From contig JAILRE010000018.1 in the NCBI GenBank assembly GCA_024698505.1, positions 1-64,000 of the forward strand: a DNA stretch of 64,000 nucleotides, in the 5' to 3' direction. The notes beneath the pieces were generated by a model. It was not told where the DNA came from and did not search any database. It saw only the letters and a list, made by a program, of their open reading frames with translations. Shown in pieces: positions 8,383 to 17,007 of the stretch. Source of the stretch: Clostridiales bacterium (GTDB lineage Bacteria > Bacillota > Clostridia > Christensenellales > CAG-138). A program made the translations under genes and the position numbers. The first letter of the stretch is position 1; every line of letters begins with the position of its first letter.

Positions 8383-8874
8383 TCATTTGCTGAGCTCCAT
8401 ATAAACGGAGATCGGCTCTTCTTCCTCTTCGGAGATAAGATATGCGGGCATCGGTTTGCGCTCGAATCCGAGTCTCTCATATAATGCTATGGCTTTTTCG
8501 TTTTCGGGATTGGGATCCACCCAGACCTTTTCGGCTCCGTTTCCGAATGCCTGGTCTATTGCGTATGAAAGCGCTTTTGTCGCGATCCCGCGTCCTCGGG
8601 CAAATTTGTACAGCTTGATATCTACCGCGGCGCTGCTGCCGTGCTCCCTGTCGATCTGATAGAACGTTTCTCCGCAGAAGACGCCGTCCTCAAATATGCA
8701 GAAGTGGTTTATGGCCGGTCTGTTCGTTTCTATCCATTTGATCCAGTTCTGCATTTCCTTATCGGATTCATGCAGCCCGTCGGGGAATCCGACAAAGCGC
8801 ATAACGTCCCCGTCCGCCCAAAGAAGCTGAACTTCCCTGAGGTTATCCTCGGTGGTTTCCTTTATTTTTATCAT
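8383..8874 (-). CDS. GNAT-family N-acetyltransferase (RimJ/RimL-like)
   Basis: This 163-aa enzyme would transfer an acetyl group from acetyl-CoA to an amine or protein N-terminus. The acetyl-CoA pyrophosphate-binding motif A appears as 'KFARGRGIATKALSYA' at about residues 90-105. It is followed by 'NPENEKAIALYERLGFE', the typical motif B. Length and order match the GNAT fold. The ATG at 8874 is preceded by 'ggaggcg'. It is monocistronic and converges on the 7701 lipoprotein gene across a shared terminator. The substrate cannot be deduced. Confidence 0.88.
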   Translation of the reverse strand: MIKIKETTEDNLREVQLLWADGDVMRFVGFPDGLHESDKEMQNWIKWIETNRPAINHFCIFEDGVFCGETFYQIDREHGSSAAVDIKLYKFARGRGIATKALSYAIDQAFGNGAEKVWVDPNPENEKAIALYERLGFERKPMPAYLISEEEEEPISVYMELSK

Positions 8875-8980
8875 GAACTCGCCTCCGATCTCTTATGGTT
8901 TCTGCCGACAGTATATCATTATGCTCGTTGTTTTTCAATAGCATTGATCGAATGGCGTGTTTTCGCCCTCTTGCGTGTCG

Positions 8981-9009
8981 TTGACAATTATGCTTTGATA
9001 AACTATAAT
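8981..9009 (+). promoter_or_regulatory. Consensus SigA promoter of the flavoprotein gene
   Basis: TTGACA (8981-8986), 17 nt, TATAAT (9004-9009): a perfect match to the vegetative consensus, 32 nt upstream of the ATG at 9041. Confidence 0.88.
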
Positions 9010-9040
9010 CAAAACTAGATTTATAACGGAGGTTGATGAA

Positions 9041-9724
9041 ATGAAGATACTCGTTTTGAACGGAAGCCCCAAGTGCGAAAAGAGCGACACCATGCACATT
9101 ACACGCGCATTTCTTGAAGGAATGAAGGAAGCGGGCGATCAGCAGATCAAAACGATCAATGCGGTCGAGAAGCATATCGAATACTGTACCGGCTGTTTTG
9201 CCTGCATGCATAACGGCGGTAGCTGCATGATCGACGACGATATGAAGGACATACTCGAGGATATCCTCGCGAGCGATCTTCTTATACTCAGCTTCCCGCT
9301 CTACTGCTACGGCATGCCGGCGCCGTTAAAGGCGATAATAGACCGCGTGCTCCCGCTTTCCTCCATGGAAATGGAAAAGATAGGGGAGAGGTACGAGCAC
9401 GTTGGGCAGGCAGATTGTTCTAAGCTGAACTACGTTATGATCTGCGGATGCGGCTTCCCAAACAGCAAGCATAATTTCGAGGCGGCCGTTATGCAGTACA
9501 GGCTGCTTTTCCCGGGAGACAATCTTGCTGTTACGGTTCCCGAAAGCCCGATGTTCAACGCTCCGCAGGCGGCTCCCATTACTGGGCCGAGGCTCGAGCT
9601 CGTCCGTCAGGCGGGCAAAATGTTCGCTCAAACCGGCAAGGTCGACGAAGAGCTTCTTGCGGTTATCTGCTCGCCCATGATCCCGGAGGAGGTTTACGCC
9701 TCGATAGTAAACGGCGGAGTGTGA
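9041..9724 (+). CDS. NAD(P)H-dependent FMN reductase / iron-sulfur flavoprotein family
   Basis: This 227-aa flavodoxin-fold oxidoreductase begins with the FMN phosphate-binding pattern 'LVLNGSPKCEKSDT'. 'CTGCFACMHNGGSCMIDDDM' at about residues 47-66 is the Cys-containing loop seen in iron-sulfur flavoprotein and multimeric flavodoxin relatives. 'ILSFPLYCYGMPAPLKAIIDR' is the conserved second flavin loop. It probably reduces quinones, nitro compounds or azo compounds, or shuttles electrons in the cytoplasm; the substrate is unknown. The ATG follows 'ggaggttgatga'. It is expressed from a perfect consensus promoter. Confidence 0.88.
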   Translation: MKILVLNGSPKCEKSDTMHITRAFLEGMKEAGDQQIKTINAVEKHIEYCTGCFACMHNGGSCMIDDDMKDILEDILASDLLILSFPLYCYGMPAPLKAIIDRVLPLSSMEMEKIGERYEHVGQADCSKLNYVMICGCGFPNSKHNFEAAVMQYRLLFPGDNLAVTVPESPMFNAPQAAPITGPRLELVRQAGKMFAQTGKVDEELLAVICSPMIPEEVYASIVNGGV

Positions 9725-9859
9725 TCGCACTCGTCGATACGGCCGCCTTTTCATATTCAACTCCCGGTTGAATTTATTCGATTTAGCCGTTATTTACTTA
9801 TCGTCTGTAAGATGTATAATCATACTGCGGCCGACAAAAAAGAAAACAGGAGAAACAAT

Positions 9860-10393
9860 ATGGATAACATCAAAATAGGCGGCTACATACAGAGCCAAAG
9901 AAAAGAGGCCAAGCTCACTCAGAAGGAGCTTGCCGATAAACTGAACATCTCGTTCCAGGCTGTCTCCAAATGGGAGAACGGCGAATCGCTCCCCGATACC
10001 GGGATACTGCTCGATCTCTGTGAAGTCCTCAATACTTCGGTAGACAGGCTGCTGAACGGGGGAGATATCAAGACCGGCGAACGCAAGCTCATGCGCGTTC
10101 AGGACGTTATGGAAGGCTTCCAGCATCTTGAGGCGATAGGCAAGTGCTTCGGCGAGAACTGCACCTTCTATACTGCTATGATCGAAGGCGTGAATACGAA
10201 GATGAATATGGACATCATCGAGTATCTGCACAACCCCAAGACAAGGCAGGTCATGTACGCGGAGGTCATAATCCAGGGGATCCTCGAAGGGAAGACCGTC
10301 GATATCGAGGAAGTAGACGCTCTCTTCTCCAACAAAAGAATGGTTGAAATGATCAGGAAATATCTGGAAGATCCCGAGGGAATGAAGCGATGA
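9860..10393 (+). CDS. XRE-family transcriptional regulator
   Basis: This 177-aa regulator has an N-terminal Cro/CI helix-turn-helix at about residues 8-62 ('RKEAKLTQKELADKLNIS', 'FQAVSKWENGESLPD', ending 'LNTSVDRLLNG'). An unassigned helical C-terminal domain of about 110 residues follows and may sense a ligand. I chose the ATG at 9860 because 'aggagaaac' precedes it; the track start at 9812 overlaps the -10 region (tataat at 9815-9820). It ends just before a strong terminator. It is a single gene, and its targets are unknown. Confidence 0.87.
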   Translation: MDNIKIGGYIQSQRKEAKLTQKELADKLNISFQAVSKWENGESLPDTGILLDLCEVLNTSVDRLLNGGDIKTGERKLMRVQDVMEGFQHLEAIGKCFGENCTFYTAMIEGVNTKMNMDIIEYLHNPKTRQVMYAEVIIQGILEGKTVDIEEVDALFSNKRMVEMIRKYLEDPEGMKR

Positions 10394-10407
10394 AAGACAA
10401 AATAAAG

Positions 10408-10429
10408 CGGAGAGCGATATCGCTCTCCG
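10408..10429 (+). terminator. Rho-independent terminator
   Basis: A perfect 11-bp palindrome (cggagagcgat/atcgctctccg) is followed by 'ttttgttgtt', directly after the XRE regulator stop and facing the convergent M42 peptidase gene. Confidence 0.85.
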
Positions 10430-10444
10430 TTTTGTTGTTAAGCT

Positions 10445-11479
10445 TTATTCCGTAAGATAGGCCATAAGCAGCTTATACGTCGCTTCGAGACCGTCGATAT
10501 GCGTGCGCTCGTAGCCGTGGCTGTTGGCGGTGCCGGGGCCGATAGCGGCATGCCTTATATCGTGACCGGCGGCAATGCTCGTATCGCCGTCAGTTCCGTA
10601 ATGGGGGGTGAAAATGTCTATCACGTAATCCGCGCCCGATCTGATGGCAGCGCTCCTTAGCTCGTTCGTCAGCCCCCAATGATAGGGATAGCGGGAATCC
10701 TTCGCGAAAATGGAGACCTTGTGCTCGTCCGAGTTCTGATCGGGGCCGGTGGGGGCGATGTCTATCGCAAGGAAATCACGAACGCCCTCGGGCAGCCAGC
10801 TTGTACCGTGGCCTATCTCTTCGTACGCGGCAAAATAGGCGTAGACCTTTCGATTTAGCTTCAGGCCTTTCTCCTTGATGGCCTTCATGGCGGCGAGCAG
10901 CACCGCGACGCAGGCCTTGTCGTCGATAAAGCGGGATTTGATATAGCCGTTAGCGACCGTCATCCTCGGATCGAGCGCGATCATATCGCCCGTTTCGATG
11001 CCGAGTTTGCGGACGTCCTCCGCATTCTTAACGTCCACGTCGAGCACCACGCAGACATTCGTCCTGAAATCGGGAAGAACGTTCCTGAGCTCCTCTTCGG
11101 TCACGTGGACGGAATTGGGAGTGCGGCAGATGCAGCCCGTGAAAACCTTGCCGTCACGCGTATGGATGCGGACGTTTTCCGTTACGCAGTAGAAGGGATA
11201 GAGCCCGCCGACGGGGCAAACGTTAAGCGTGCCGTCCCTGTTGATATGCCTGACCATAAGGCCTATATCGTCAATATGCGCGGAGACGACGAGGGCGTTC
11301 CCTTCGCCTCCCATATCGGTTATAAGGCCGCCCTTATGCGTTGCCTCATATGAATACCCTATCTCGTCAAGAAGGCCGGAGAGGACGTTCTGGACCTCCT
11401 CATACTGGCCCGTTGTGCTGTCGGCGGCGAGAAGCCTCTTGAAGGCTTCGATACAGTATTCCTTGTCAAATCCAAACAT
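10445..11479 (-). CDS. M42-family metallo-aminopeptidase (glutamyl aminopeptidase/endoglucanase-like)
   Basis: This 344-aa cytoplasmic peptidase belongs to the M42 family, whose members form large tetrahedral dinuclear-metal complexes. Metal and catalytic motifs occur in the family order: 'SAHIDDIGLMV' (about residue 68), 'SRFIDDKACVAVLL' (bridging Asp, about 182), 'YEEIGHG' (catalytic and metal Glu, about 214), 'IDIAPTG' (about 236) and 'NSHGYERTH' (final His, about 325). An SD 'aaaggagc' precedes the ATG at 11479. With the nearby M29 enzyme it suggests active peptide catabolism. Cleavage preference is unknown. Confidence 0.93.
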   Translation of the reverse strand: MFGFDKEYCIEAFKRLLAADSTTGQYEEVQNVLSGLLDEIGYSYEATHKGGLITDMGGEGNALVVSAHIDDIGLMVRHINRDGTLNVCPVGGLYPFYCVTENVRIHTRDGKVFTGCICRTPNSVHVTEEELRNVLPDFRTNVCVVLDVDVKNAEDVRKLGIETGDMIALDPRMTVANGYIKSRFIDDKACVAVLLAAMKAIKEKGLKLNRKVYAYFAAYEEIGHGTSWLPEGVRDFLAIDIAPTGPDQNSDEHKVSIFAKDSRYPYHWGLTNELRSAAIRSGADYVIDIFTPHYGTDGDTSIAAGHDIRHAAIGPGTANSHGYERTHIDGLEATYKLLMAYLTE

Positions 11480-11511
11480 ATTGCTGCTCCTTTCGGATTG
11501 TTGATCGTTTA

Positions 11512-12219
11512 TTATTCAAAGCGTTCCTTGGCGTTGAACACGTGGGTGATGGTCTTATAATCGCCGAATACGGTTAGCTTGTCTCCGGGCTTGAAAACGG
11601 TATGAGCGTTGGGAGCCTCGATCTTAAGATCCTTTGACTCTATCAGCATTACGAGTATGTGATATCTCTCTTTTAATCCGGATTTGGCGAGCTCTTTTTC
11701 AGCAAGCTCTTCAGGCACGTTCTTAAGAGTTATCTGGGCGATTGAGCCCTTGCCGATGTAGTCTATGAGAAGCACCGTGTTTACGGAATCGCTTTTTACG
11801 ATGGATCCCGCGATCTTTTCAATAACGTGATTGATAGCTGCGCGGACGGGTTTGATCCTTATAAGAACAATAAGTAGCACGACCGAAATGATGGGGATGA
11901 GAAGGCCGAAGAAGAAGGACGTGAACTGCGCTTCTTTCAATGAAAGAAATACGTTTACGAACGCGGATACTACGGAAATATTGAATACGTATCCGAAGAG
12001 TATGACGGCTTTCGTAAGACGGCGCCTCGATCTTGTGGAAAGGAGCATTTCGCTCTCTCTCGTGGTATAGCCGCATCCGGTAAGCATTGAAGTCACCTGG
12101 AAACGGGCCTTTTCCTCGGGCAGCCCTATGAATCGGAAAAGCATGGTGAATATCTCGGATATTATCCAGTAGATAAGAATCAAAAGAGCGAAAAGCGATG
12201 CGGATACGTAAATGTTCAT
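11512..12219 (-). CDS. Membrane protein with C-terminal RCK_C (TrkA-C) domain
   Basis: This 235-aa protein starts with a TM helix (about residues 4-24), has an amphipathic linker and two more TM helices (about 70-122), and ends in a cytoplasmic TrkA-C/RCK_C-like domain (about residues 150-232). The latter is recognised by 'ITLKNVPEELAEKELA', 'YHILVMLIESKDLKIEAPNAHTVFKPGDKLTVFGD'. Such domains bind small ligands such as cyclic di-AMP and gate ion transporters, so a role in ion homeostasis or sensing is plausible (inference). It lies 32 nt upstream of the M42 gene and is probably co-transcribed. The start has only a weak SD. Confidence 0.78.
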   Translation of the reverse strand: MNIYVSASLFALLILIYWIISEIFTMLFRFIGLPEEKARFQVTSMLTGCGYTTRESEMLLSTRSRRRLTKAVILFGYVFNISVVSAFVNVFLSLKEAQFTSFFFGLLIPIISVVLLIVLIRIKPVRAAINHVIEKIAGSIVKSDSVNTVLLIDYIGKGSIAQITLKNVPEELAEKELAKSGLKERYHILVMLIESKDLKIEAPNAHTVFKPGDKLTVFGDYKTITHVFNAKERFE

Positions 12220-12353
12220 AGCCCTTTAAGCGTCGCCGGAATGGGCGAAAGCCGACTCCTTTTCTCCGAATTGAAAGCGGACGGGGGAGGGGTGCATCCC
12301 GTAAGTCCCGTAACAATAATACTTTAACACAATTCAGAATCATTTTCAATCGA

Positions 12354-12386
12354 AAAAAAGAAAAGCGCCTGCAGTTTGCAGACGCT
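12354..12386 (-). terminator. Terminator of the tRNA-Asn gene
   Basis: Read on the minus strand, the stem agcgtctgca / tgcaggcgct (one mismatch) is followed by a T-rich run, immediately downstream of the tRNA 3' end. Confidence 0.7.
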
Positions 12387-12389
12387 ATT

Positions 12390-12465
12390 TGGCTCCCCCT
12401 GTTGGACTCGAACCAACGACACTGCGGTTAACAGCCGCATGCTCTACCGACTGAGCTAAGGAGGA
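12390..12465 (-). tRNA. tRNA-Asn (anticodon GTT)
   Basis: This is a 76-nt cloverleaf with an encoded CCA end. The acceptor strands tcctcct and agggggA pair, the D-arm is agctcagtcggtagagc, the anticodon stem-loop is gcggctGTTaaccgc, and the T-arm contains ggttcgagtcc. The anticodon GTT reads AAC/AAT (Asn). A terminator follows directly. Confidence 0.96.
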
Positions 12466-12575
12466 ATATCTTTTCGACGCTGACTATTATACGACAGCGC
12501 TTTTGAAAATGCAACCCCTATTTGAAATATATTGTACTCCGATTTCCCGTTGGTATTCGGGATAATAAGATGCTA

Positions 12576-12604
12576 TTGCATAATCCGACACATAAGATTA
12601 TAAT
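12576..12604 (+). promoter_or_regulatory. SigA-type promoter of the CDF transporter gene
   Basis: TTGCAT (12576-12581), 17 nt, TATAAT (12599-12604), 26 nt upstream of the ATG at 12630. Confidence 0.75.
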
Positions 12605-12629
12605 AGTTTAATCCGAACGGAGGCTCAGT

Positions 12630-13799
12630 ATGATCACACTTCTTTCAAGGTTATTTATTAAGGACGGCCGCAATTATGCAGACCCCGCTGTTCGCCGTTC
12701 CTACGGCGTTCTTTGCGGTGGAGTCGGCATATTCCTGAACATACTGCTGTTCATAGGCAAGTTCATCGCCGGCGCGCTTTCGGCATCCGTAGCCGTCACG
12801 GCAGACGCTTTCAACAACCTTTCCGATGCGGGCAGTTCCGTTGTCTCGTTGATCGGATTCAAGCTTTCCGGTCAGAAGCCCGATCCTGAGCATCCGTACG
12901 GTCACGGCAGGCTCGAATACATATCCGGTCTTATCGTTTCAATGGTAATCGTCGTTATGGGCCTTGAGCTGCTGCTCTCATCCATAAAGAAGATCGTCCA
13001 TCCGGAAGCCACGGCGTTTTCATGGTTGAGCCTCGGCATACTTATAGCATCGATACTTGTTAAGGGATACATGTTCCTTTACAATTCGCGCACTGCAAAG
13101 AAGATCGATTCCGTCGCAATGAAGGCGACCGCAACGGATTCTTTGACCGACTGCATAGCGACGCTCGTCGCGCTGATAGCGATGGTGGTCTGCAAGCTCT
13201 GGGGCTGGAAGATCGACGGTTGGGCCGGCGCGCTCGTCTCGCTCTTCGTTCTGTACTCGGGATTGACCGCCGCCAAAGACACCATCAGTCCGCTGCTCGG
13301 CCAGCCTCCTTCCAAAGAACTCGTCGAAGGTATAGAGGAGACCGTTCTTGCGCATGAGGAGATACTCGGGATTCACGATCTCGTTGTTCACGATTACGGC
13401 CCCGGCCGAATGATGATGAGTCTTCACGCCGAAGTCCCCGCGGAAGGCAGCATGCTCGACCTGCACGATCTCATTGACAATATCGAGCGCGAGCTCAAGG
13501 AGAAGTTCTCCTGCGAGGCGGTCGTTCACATGGATCCCGTTCAGAATCACGACGAGCATACCATAGAGCTGAAGTCGTCGGTCACCGAGATAGTATCAGG
13601 CATCTCATCCGATCTTAAAATGCACGATTTCAGGATCGTCAAAGGCCCGACGCATACAAATATCGTCTTCGACGTAGTCGTTCCCTTCAAGTTCGCTCTG
13701 ACGGATACCCAGCTAATAGATAGGATCGGGAGCGCCATACGCGAAAAGCACGGCGACAATTACTATACGGTAATCAATATAGACAGATCCTACGTTTGA
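12630..13799 (+). CDS. Cation diffusion facilitator (CDF) metal transporter
   Basis: This 389-aa integral membrane protein exports divalent cations (Zn, Mn, Fe, Co or Cd) by proton antiport. Six TM helices lie between about residues 25 and 215. CDF hallmarks are 'AFNNLSDAGSSVVSLIG' in TM2 (metal-site Asn/Asp), the 'HPYGHGRLEYISGL' loop and the TM5 'DSLTDCIATL' Asp pair. The cytoplasmic C-terminal dimerisation domain (about 220-300) contains 'IHDLVVHDYGPGRMMMSLHAEV'. About 85 extra C-terminal residues ('MHDFRIVKGPTHTNIVFDVVVP') form what looks like a second, incomplete cytoplasmic domain copy. The SD 'cggagg' precedes the ATG. Metal preference cannot be read reliably. Confidence 0.93.
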   Translation: MITLLSRLFIKDGRNYADPAVRRSYGVLCGGVGIFLNILLFIGKFIAGALSASVAVTADAFNNLSDAGSSVVSLIGFKLSGQKPDPEHPYGHGRLEYISGLIVSMVIVVMGLELLLSSIKKIVHPEATAFSWLSLGILIASILVKGYMFLYNSRTAKKIDSVAMKATATDSLTDCIATLVALIAMVVCKLWGWKIDGWAGALVSLFVLYSGLTAAKDTISPLLGQPPSKELVEGIEETVLAHEEILGIHDLVVHDYGPGRMMMSLHAEVPAEGSMLDLHDLIDNIERELKEKFSCEAVVHMDPVQNHDEHTIELKSSVTEIVSGISSDLKMHDFRIVKGPTHTNIVFDVVVPFKFALTDTQLIDRIGSAIREKHGDNYYTVINIDRSYV

Positions 13800-13816
13800 T
13801 CAACAGGGAATAATAA

Positions 13817-13842
13817 AGGACGGTCCCAAACGGAACCGTCCT
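13817..13842. terminator. Bidirectional terminator between CDF and EF-G-like genes
   Basis: The stem aggacggt (13817-13824) / accgtcct (13835-13842) with an extra inner pair is followed by 'gttgtttt' on the plus strand. It separates convergent genes. Confidence 0.72.
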
Positions 13843-13858
13843 GTTGTTTTGCAGGGAA

Positions 13859-15934
13859 TTACTCCTCTTCGTCCTCTTCCTTCTTGGCGTTCTCGATGAT
13901 CTTCTGGGCAACGTTGGCGGGAACGTCCTCATAGCGGACGAACTCGCTGCGGAAGGAACCGCGGCCCTGAGTCATGGAACGGAGGTCGGTCGCGTACTTG
14001 AACATCTCGGAGAGGGGGGCCTCCGCGATGACTTCGGTCAGACCGTCGCCAATGGGGTTGGAACCGATGAGACGGCCGCGGCGGCGGCTGATATCGCCCA
14101 TGATGTCGCCCATGTAGTCGATGGGGACCTGGATGTCATAGCGATAGATCGGCTCGATAAGAACGGGGCTCGCCTTCGCGCAGGCCGCCTTGTAGGAAAG
14201 ACGCGCAGCGGACTTGAACGCGACTTCCTTGGAATCGACGGGATGGTACTTGCCGTCGTAAAGGGTAGCCTTGACGCCGATCATGGGATAGCCGGCAAGA
14301 ACGCCCTTCTTCATGGCCTCTACGAGACCCTTTTCAACAGCGGGGATGAACTGGTTGGGAACAACGCCGCCGACGATAGCGTCGACAAACTCGAAATCGC
14401 CCTCGGCGAGCGGCTCGAACTTGATCTGAACAACGCCGAACTGACCTGCGCCGCCGGACTGCTTCTTATGCTTACCTTCGGCGGAAGCGGTGGCGCGAAT
14501 GGTCTCACGGTAGGGGATGCGGGGATCGGAGAGAGCGGCCTCTACCTTGAACTTGTTGCGAAGCTTCGCGCAGATGACGTCGATATGCATCTCGCCCAGA
14601 CCGCATACGAGAACGTCGCCGGTTTCGGCGTTGCGCTCGATGCGCATGGTGGGATCTTCCTCGGTCAGACGGTTGAGACCAGCGAAGACCTTGTCCTCTT
14701 CACCGGACTTCTTGGCGGTGACGGCGAGGTTGATGCAGGGCTGCGGGAAATCGATGGGAGCGAACTTGACGGGATCGGCGGCGTCGGTCAGGGTGTCGCC
14801 GGTGCCGGTGAACTGCAGCTTCGCCATGGCGCCGATATCGCCTTCGACGATCGCGTCGACGGGGATGGTCTTGCTGCCGCGCATCATGAATACGTTGCCG
14901 CTCTTCTCGCTCTTCTCGGCGTTGGAGTTGTAGGGGATGACGTCCGCGGAGATGGAGCCGCTGTAAACCTTGAATATGGAGATCTTACCGACAAAGGGGT
15001 CGGCAACGGTCTTCATGACCTGAGCGGCGAGCTTGCCGCCCATCTGGACCTCAACGGGTTCGCCGGTCTTGGCATTGACCGCGGGACGGGCCTTGCACAT
15101 CTTGGCGGTGGGCATGAGCTTGACGATGTTGTTCATGAGGGTGATAACACCGAGATTGGGAGCGGCCGCGCAGCAGGCGACGGGGGTGAGCATTCCGGAA
15201 AGAACGCCGAGGTTGATGCCCTTAACAAGCTCGTCATGGGTGAGATCCATATTCTCGAAGTAGATCTCCATGAGCTCTTCGTCGCACTCGGCGGCGGCTT
15301 CTACGAGAGCCTCGCGAAGCTCCTGAGCATGGGACTCGAGATCGGCGGGAATGGCGATCTCTTTCTCGTTCTTGCCGTCAAACTTCTTGGCGGTCATGTT
15401 TACGAGATCGACGTAACCGGTGAATACGCCCTTTTCAACGATGGGGAGCTGGATGGGAGCGGCGGATACGCCGAACTTTTCCTTGATGACTTCCATCGCC
15501 TTGTCGAAGTTCGCGTTTTCCTTGTCCATCTGGTTGACGACGAGCATGCGGGGCATCTCTGCCTTCTTGCACATCGTCATGGCCTTCTCGGTGCCCACGA
15601 CGGGGCCGGAGACCGCGCTGCAGAGAATAACGGCGGAATCGGCGAGAGCCATGGCCTCGTAAACTTCACCATAGAAATCGAAGAAGCCGGGGGCGTCGAT
15701 CAGGTTGATCTTGGAATCCTGCCACTCGAAGGGAGCGAGAGCGGTGCTTATGGAAATATGCCTCTTGGTCTCCTCGGCGTCGTAGTCGGTGGTGGTGGAA
15801 CCGTCTTCCACGCGGCCCATACGGTCAAGAAGGCCGGCGTTATAGAGCATGGCCTCGGTCAGAGTGGTCTTGCCTTCGCCGCCGTGACCCAATACACAGA
15901 CGTTGCGAATGCTGTCAGCTTGATAGTTTTTCAT
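13859..15934 (-). CDS. Elongation factor G paralogue (EF-G-like translational GTPase)
   Basis: This 691-aa protein has the full five-domain EF-G layout. The GTPase domain has G1 'GHGGEGKTT' (about residue 16), G3 'DAPGFFDF' (about 80) and G4 'NQMDKEN' (about 135). Then come a beta-barrel domain, domain III ('LNRLTEEDPTMRIERNAETGDVLVCGLGEMHID'), domain IV ('PRIPYRETI...KQSGGAGQFGVV') and domain V ('SRRRGRLIGS...TQGRGSF'). It differs from canonical EF-G: G1 lacks 'AHIDAGKT', switch I reads 'ETKRHISI', and G3 has Phe where EF-G has the catalytic His of 'DTPGHVDF'. It therefore belongs to the divergent EF-G-2/EF-G-like clade rather than being the main fusA. It ends in an acidic tail. It is monocistronic and divergent from pyrH. 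Confidence 0.9.
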   Translation of the reverse strand: MKNYQADSIRNVCVLGHGGEGKTTLTEAMLYNAGLLDRMGRVEDGSTTTDYDAEETKRHISISTALAPFEWQDSKINLIDAPGFFDFYGEVYEAMALADSAVILCSAVSGPVVGTEKAMTMCKKAEMPRMLVVNQMDKENANFDKAMEVIKEKFGVSAAPIQLPIVEKGVFTGYVDLVNMTAKKFDGKNEKEIAIPADLESHAQELREALVEAAAECDEELMEIYFENMDLTHDELVKGINLGVLSGMLTPVACCAAAPNLGVITLMNNIVKLMPTAKMCKARPAVNAKTGEPVEVQMGGKLAAQVMKTVADPFVGKISIFKVYSGSISADVIPYNSNAEKSEKSGNVFMMRGSKTIPVDAIVEGDIGAMAKLQFTGTGDTLTDAADPVKFAPIDFPQPCINLAVTAKKSGEEDKVFAGLNRLTEEDPTMRIERNAETGDVLVCGLGEMHIDVICAKLRNKFKVEAALSDPRIPYRETIRATASAEGKHKKQSGGAGQFGVVQIKFEPLAEGDFEFVDAIVGGVVPNQFIPAVEKGLVEAMKKGVLAGYPMIGVKATLYDGKYHPVDSKEVAFKSAARLSYKAACAKASPVLIEPIYRYDIQVPIDYMGDIMGDISRRRGRLIGSNPIGDGLTEVIAEAPLSEMFKYATDLRSMTQGRGSFRSEFVRYEDVPANVAQKIIENAKKEEDEEE

Positions 15935-16145
15935 AATTCGATATGATCCCCCTAACGGTTAATATAATCAGTTTGAGCGTATAAACACGCCAAATAGCAT
16001 AATACCATAATTGGCGTTCGGTGTAAACCCGTTTTTGAAAAAAAGATGTTGTTTTCCGAGATATATTTCTTCAGCTCACGTCCGAATAATCACCTGTTGC
16101 GGCCATGGTTTACGCTTTGGCCTTGCCGATTTTTCGTAAAAGATA

Positions 16146-16174
16146 TTTTCAAAACGGCCGAAGTATGGTATAAT
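16146..16174 (+). promoter_or_regulatory. Promoter of pyrH
   Basis: Perfect TATAAT at 16169-16174 with a weak -35 (TTTTCA, 16146-16151) at 17-nt spacing. Confidence 0.55.
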
Positions 16175-16202
16175 GCATCCATATAAGCATTGGAGGCGTA
16201 AT

Positions 16203-16904
16203 ATGGAACTGAAATATAAACGCGTTCTTCTTAAAATGAGCGGCGAAGTGCTCGGCAGCAAGGACGCTCCCGTTGACGGAGCCAAGGTAGCCGAGGCGGC
16301 AAAACACATAAAGTCCCTGTATGACGCGGGCGTTCAGGTCGGCGTCGTATGCGGAGGCGGCAACATAATGCGCGGAAGAGACAGCGGGCCCATGGACAGG
16401 AATCGCGCCGATTCCATAGGCATGCTTGCAACCGCCATCAATGCGCTTTCCCTCGAGCAGGGGCTTATCAATATCGGCGTCCCCGTGAGGGTGCTTTCCG
16501 CCGTGAATATCGAGCTGTTTATGGATACCTATTCCGCGAGGCTCGCAAACGCTTCCCTCGATAACGGCGAGGTAGTCATTTTCGCCTGCGGATCGGGCCT
16601 GCCCTTCTTCTCGACGGATACCGCTGCAGCTCTGCGCGCCGCGCAGATAAACGCGGACGCGCTGCTCCTTGCAAAGAATATCGACGGCGTTTATTCCGCA
16701 GACCCCAAAAAGGATCCCGCCGCCGTCAAGTTCGATACGCTCACCTATGACGAAGTGATAGCCAAGCAGCTTCGCGCCACGGATCTTACCGCGATCACGC
16801 TCTGCCGTGAGACGGGCATGAAGATCGTCGTTTTCTCCATGGAGGATGATTCCGCTTTCGTCAGGGCCGCAGCCGGAGAGAACGTCGGCACAGTAATCAG
16901 TTGA
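16203..16904 (+). CDS. pyrH: UMP kinase
   Basis: This 233-aa cytoplasmic hexameric kinase of the amino-acid-kinase fold phosphorylates UMP to UDP in pyrimidine nucleotide synthesis. The start 'YKRVLLKMSGEVLGS' carries the phosphate-binding Lys and Gly. 'VCGGGNIMRG' binds UMP, and 'GLPFFSTDTAAALRA' and 'DGVYSADPKKDPAA' are further family signatures. I chose the ATG at 16203 with SD 'ggaggcg'; the track start at 16173 falls in the -10 box (tataat, 16169-16174). It opens the frr-uppS-cdsA-dxr-rseP-ispG-polC run. Unlike Bacillus, rpsB and tsf are not upstream. Confidence 0.96.
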   Translation: MELKYKRVLLKMSGEVLGSKDAPVDGAKVAEAAKHIKSLYDAGVQVGVVCGGGNIMRGRDSGPMDRNRADSIGMLATAINALSLEQGLINIGVPVRVLSAVNIELFMDTYSARLANASLDNGEVVIFACGSGLPFFSTDTAAALRAAQINADALLLAKNIDGVYSADPKKDPAAVKFDTLTYDEVIAKQLRATDLTAITLCRETGMKIVVFSMEDDSAFVRAAAGENVGTVIS

Positions 16905-16944
16905 TCGGCCGTATTATATTTTGAAGCAAGCCGGATGATAATAG

Positions 16945-16973
16945 TTGACAAAAGGCGCTGTATCATCTAAAAT
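16945..16973 (+). promoter_or_regulatory. SigA promoter of frr and the downstream gene block
   Basis: TTGACA (16945-16950), 17 nt, TAAAAT (16968-16973), between pyrH and frr. This implies that frr onward can be transcribed independently of pyrH. Confidence 0.75.
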
Positions 16974-17007
16974 TAATCGGTAAACTATCTGTAAGGAGGT
17001 AAATAAC

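Noticed and set aside
13844-15946. 700-aa plus-strand ORF opposite the EF-G-like gene
   Set aside because: It is the exact antisense of a gene with clear GTPase motifs. The translation is a Gly/Leu/Asp/His-rich shadow caused by codon bias.
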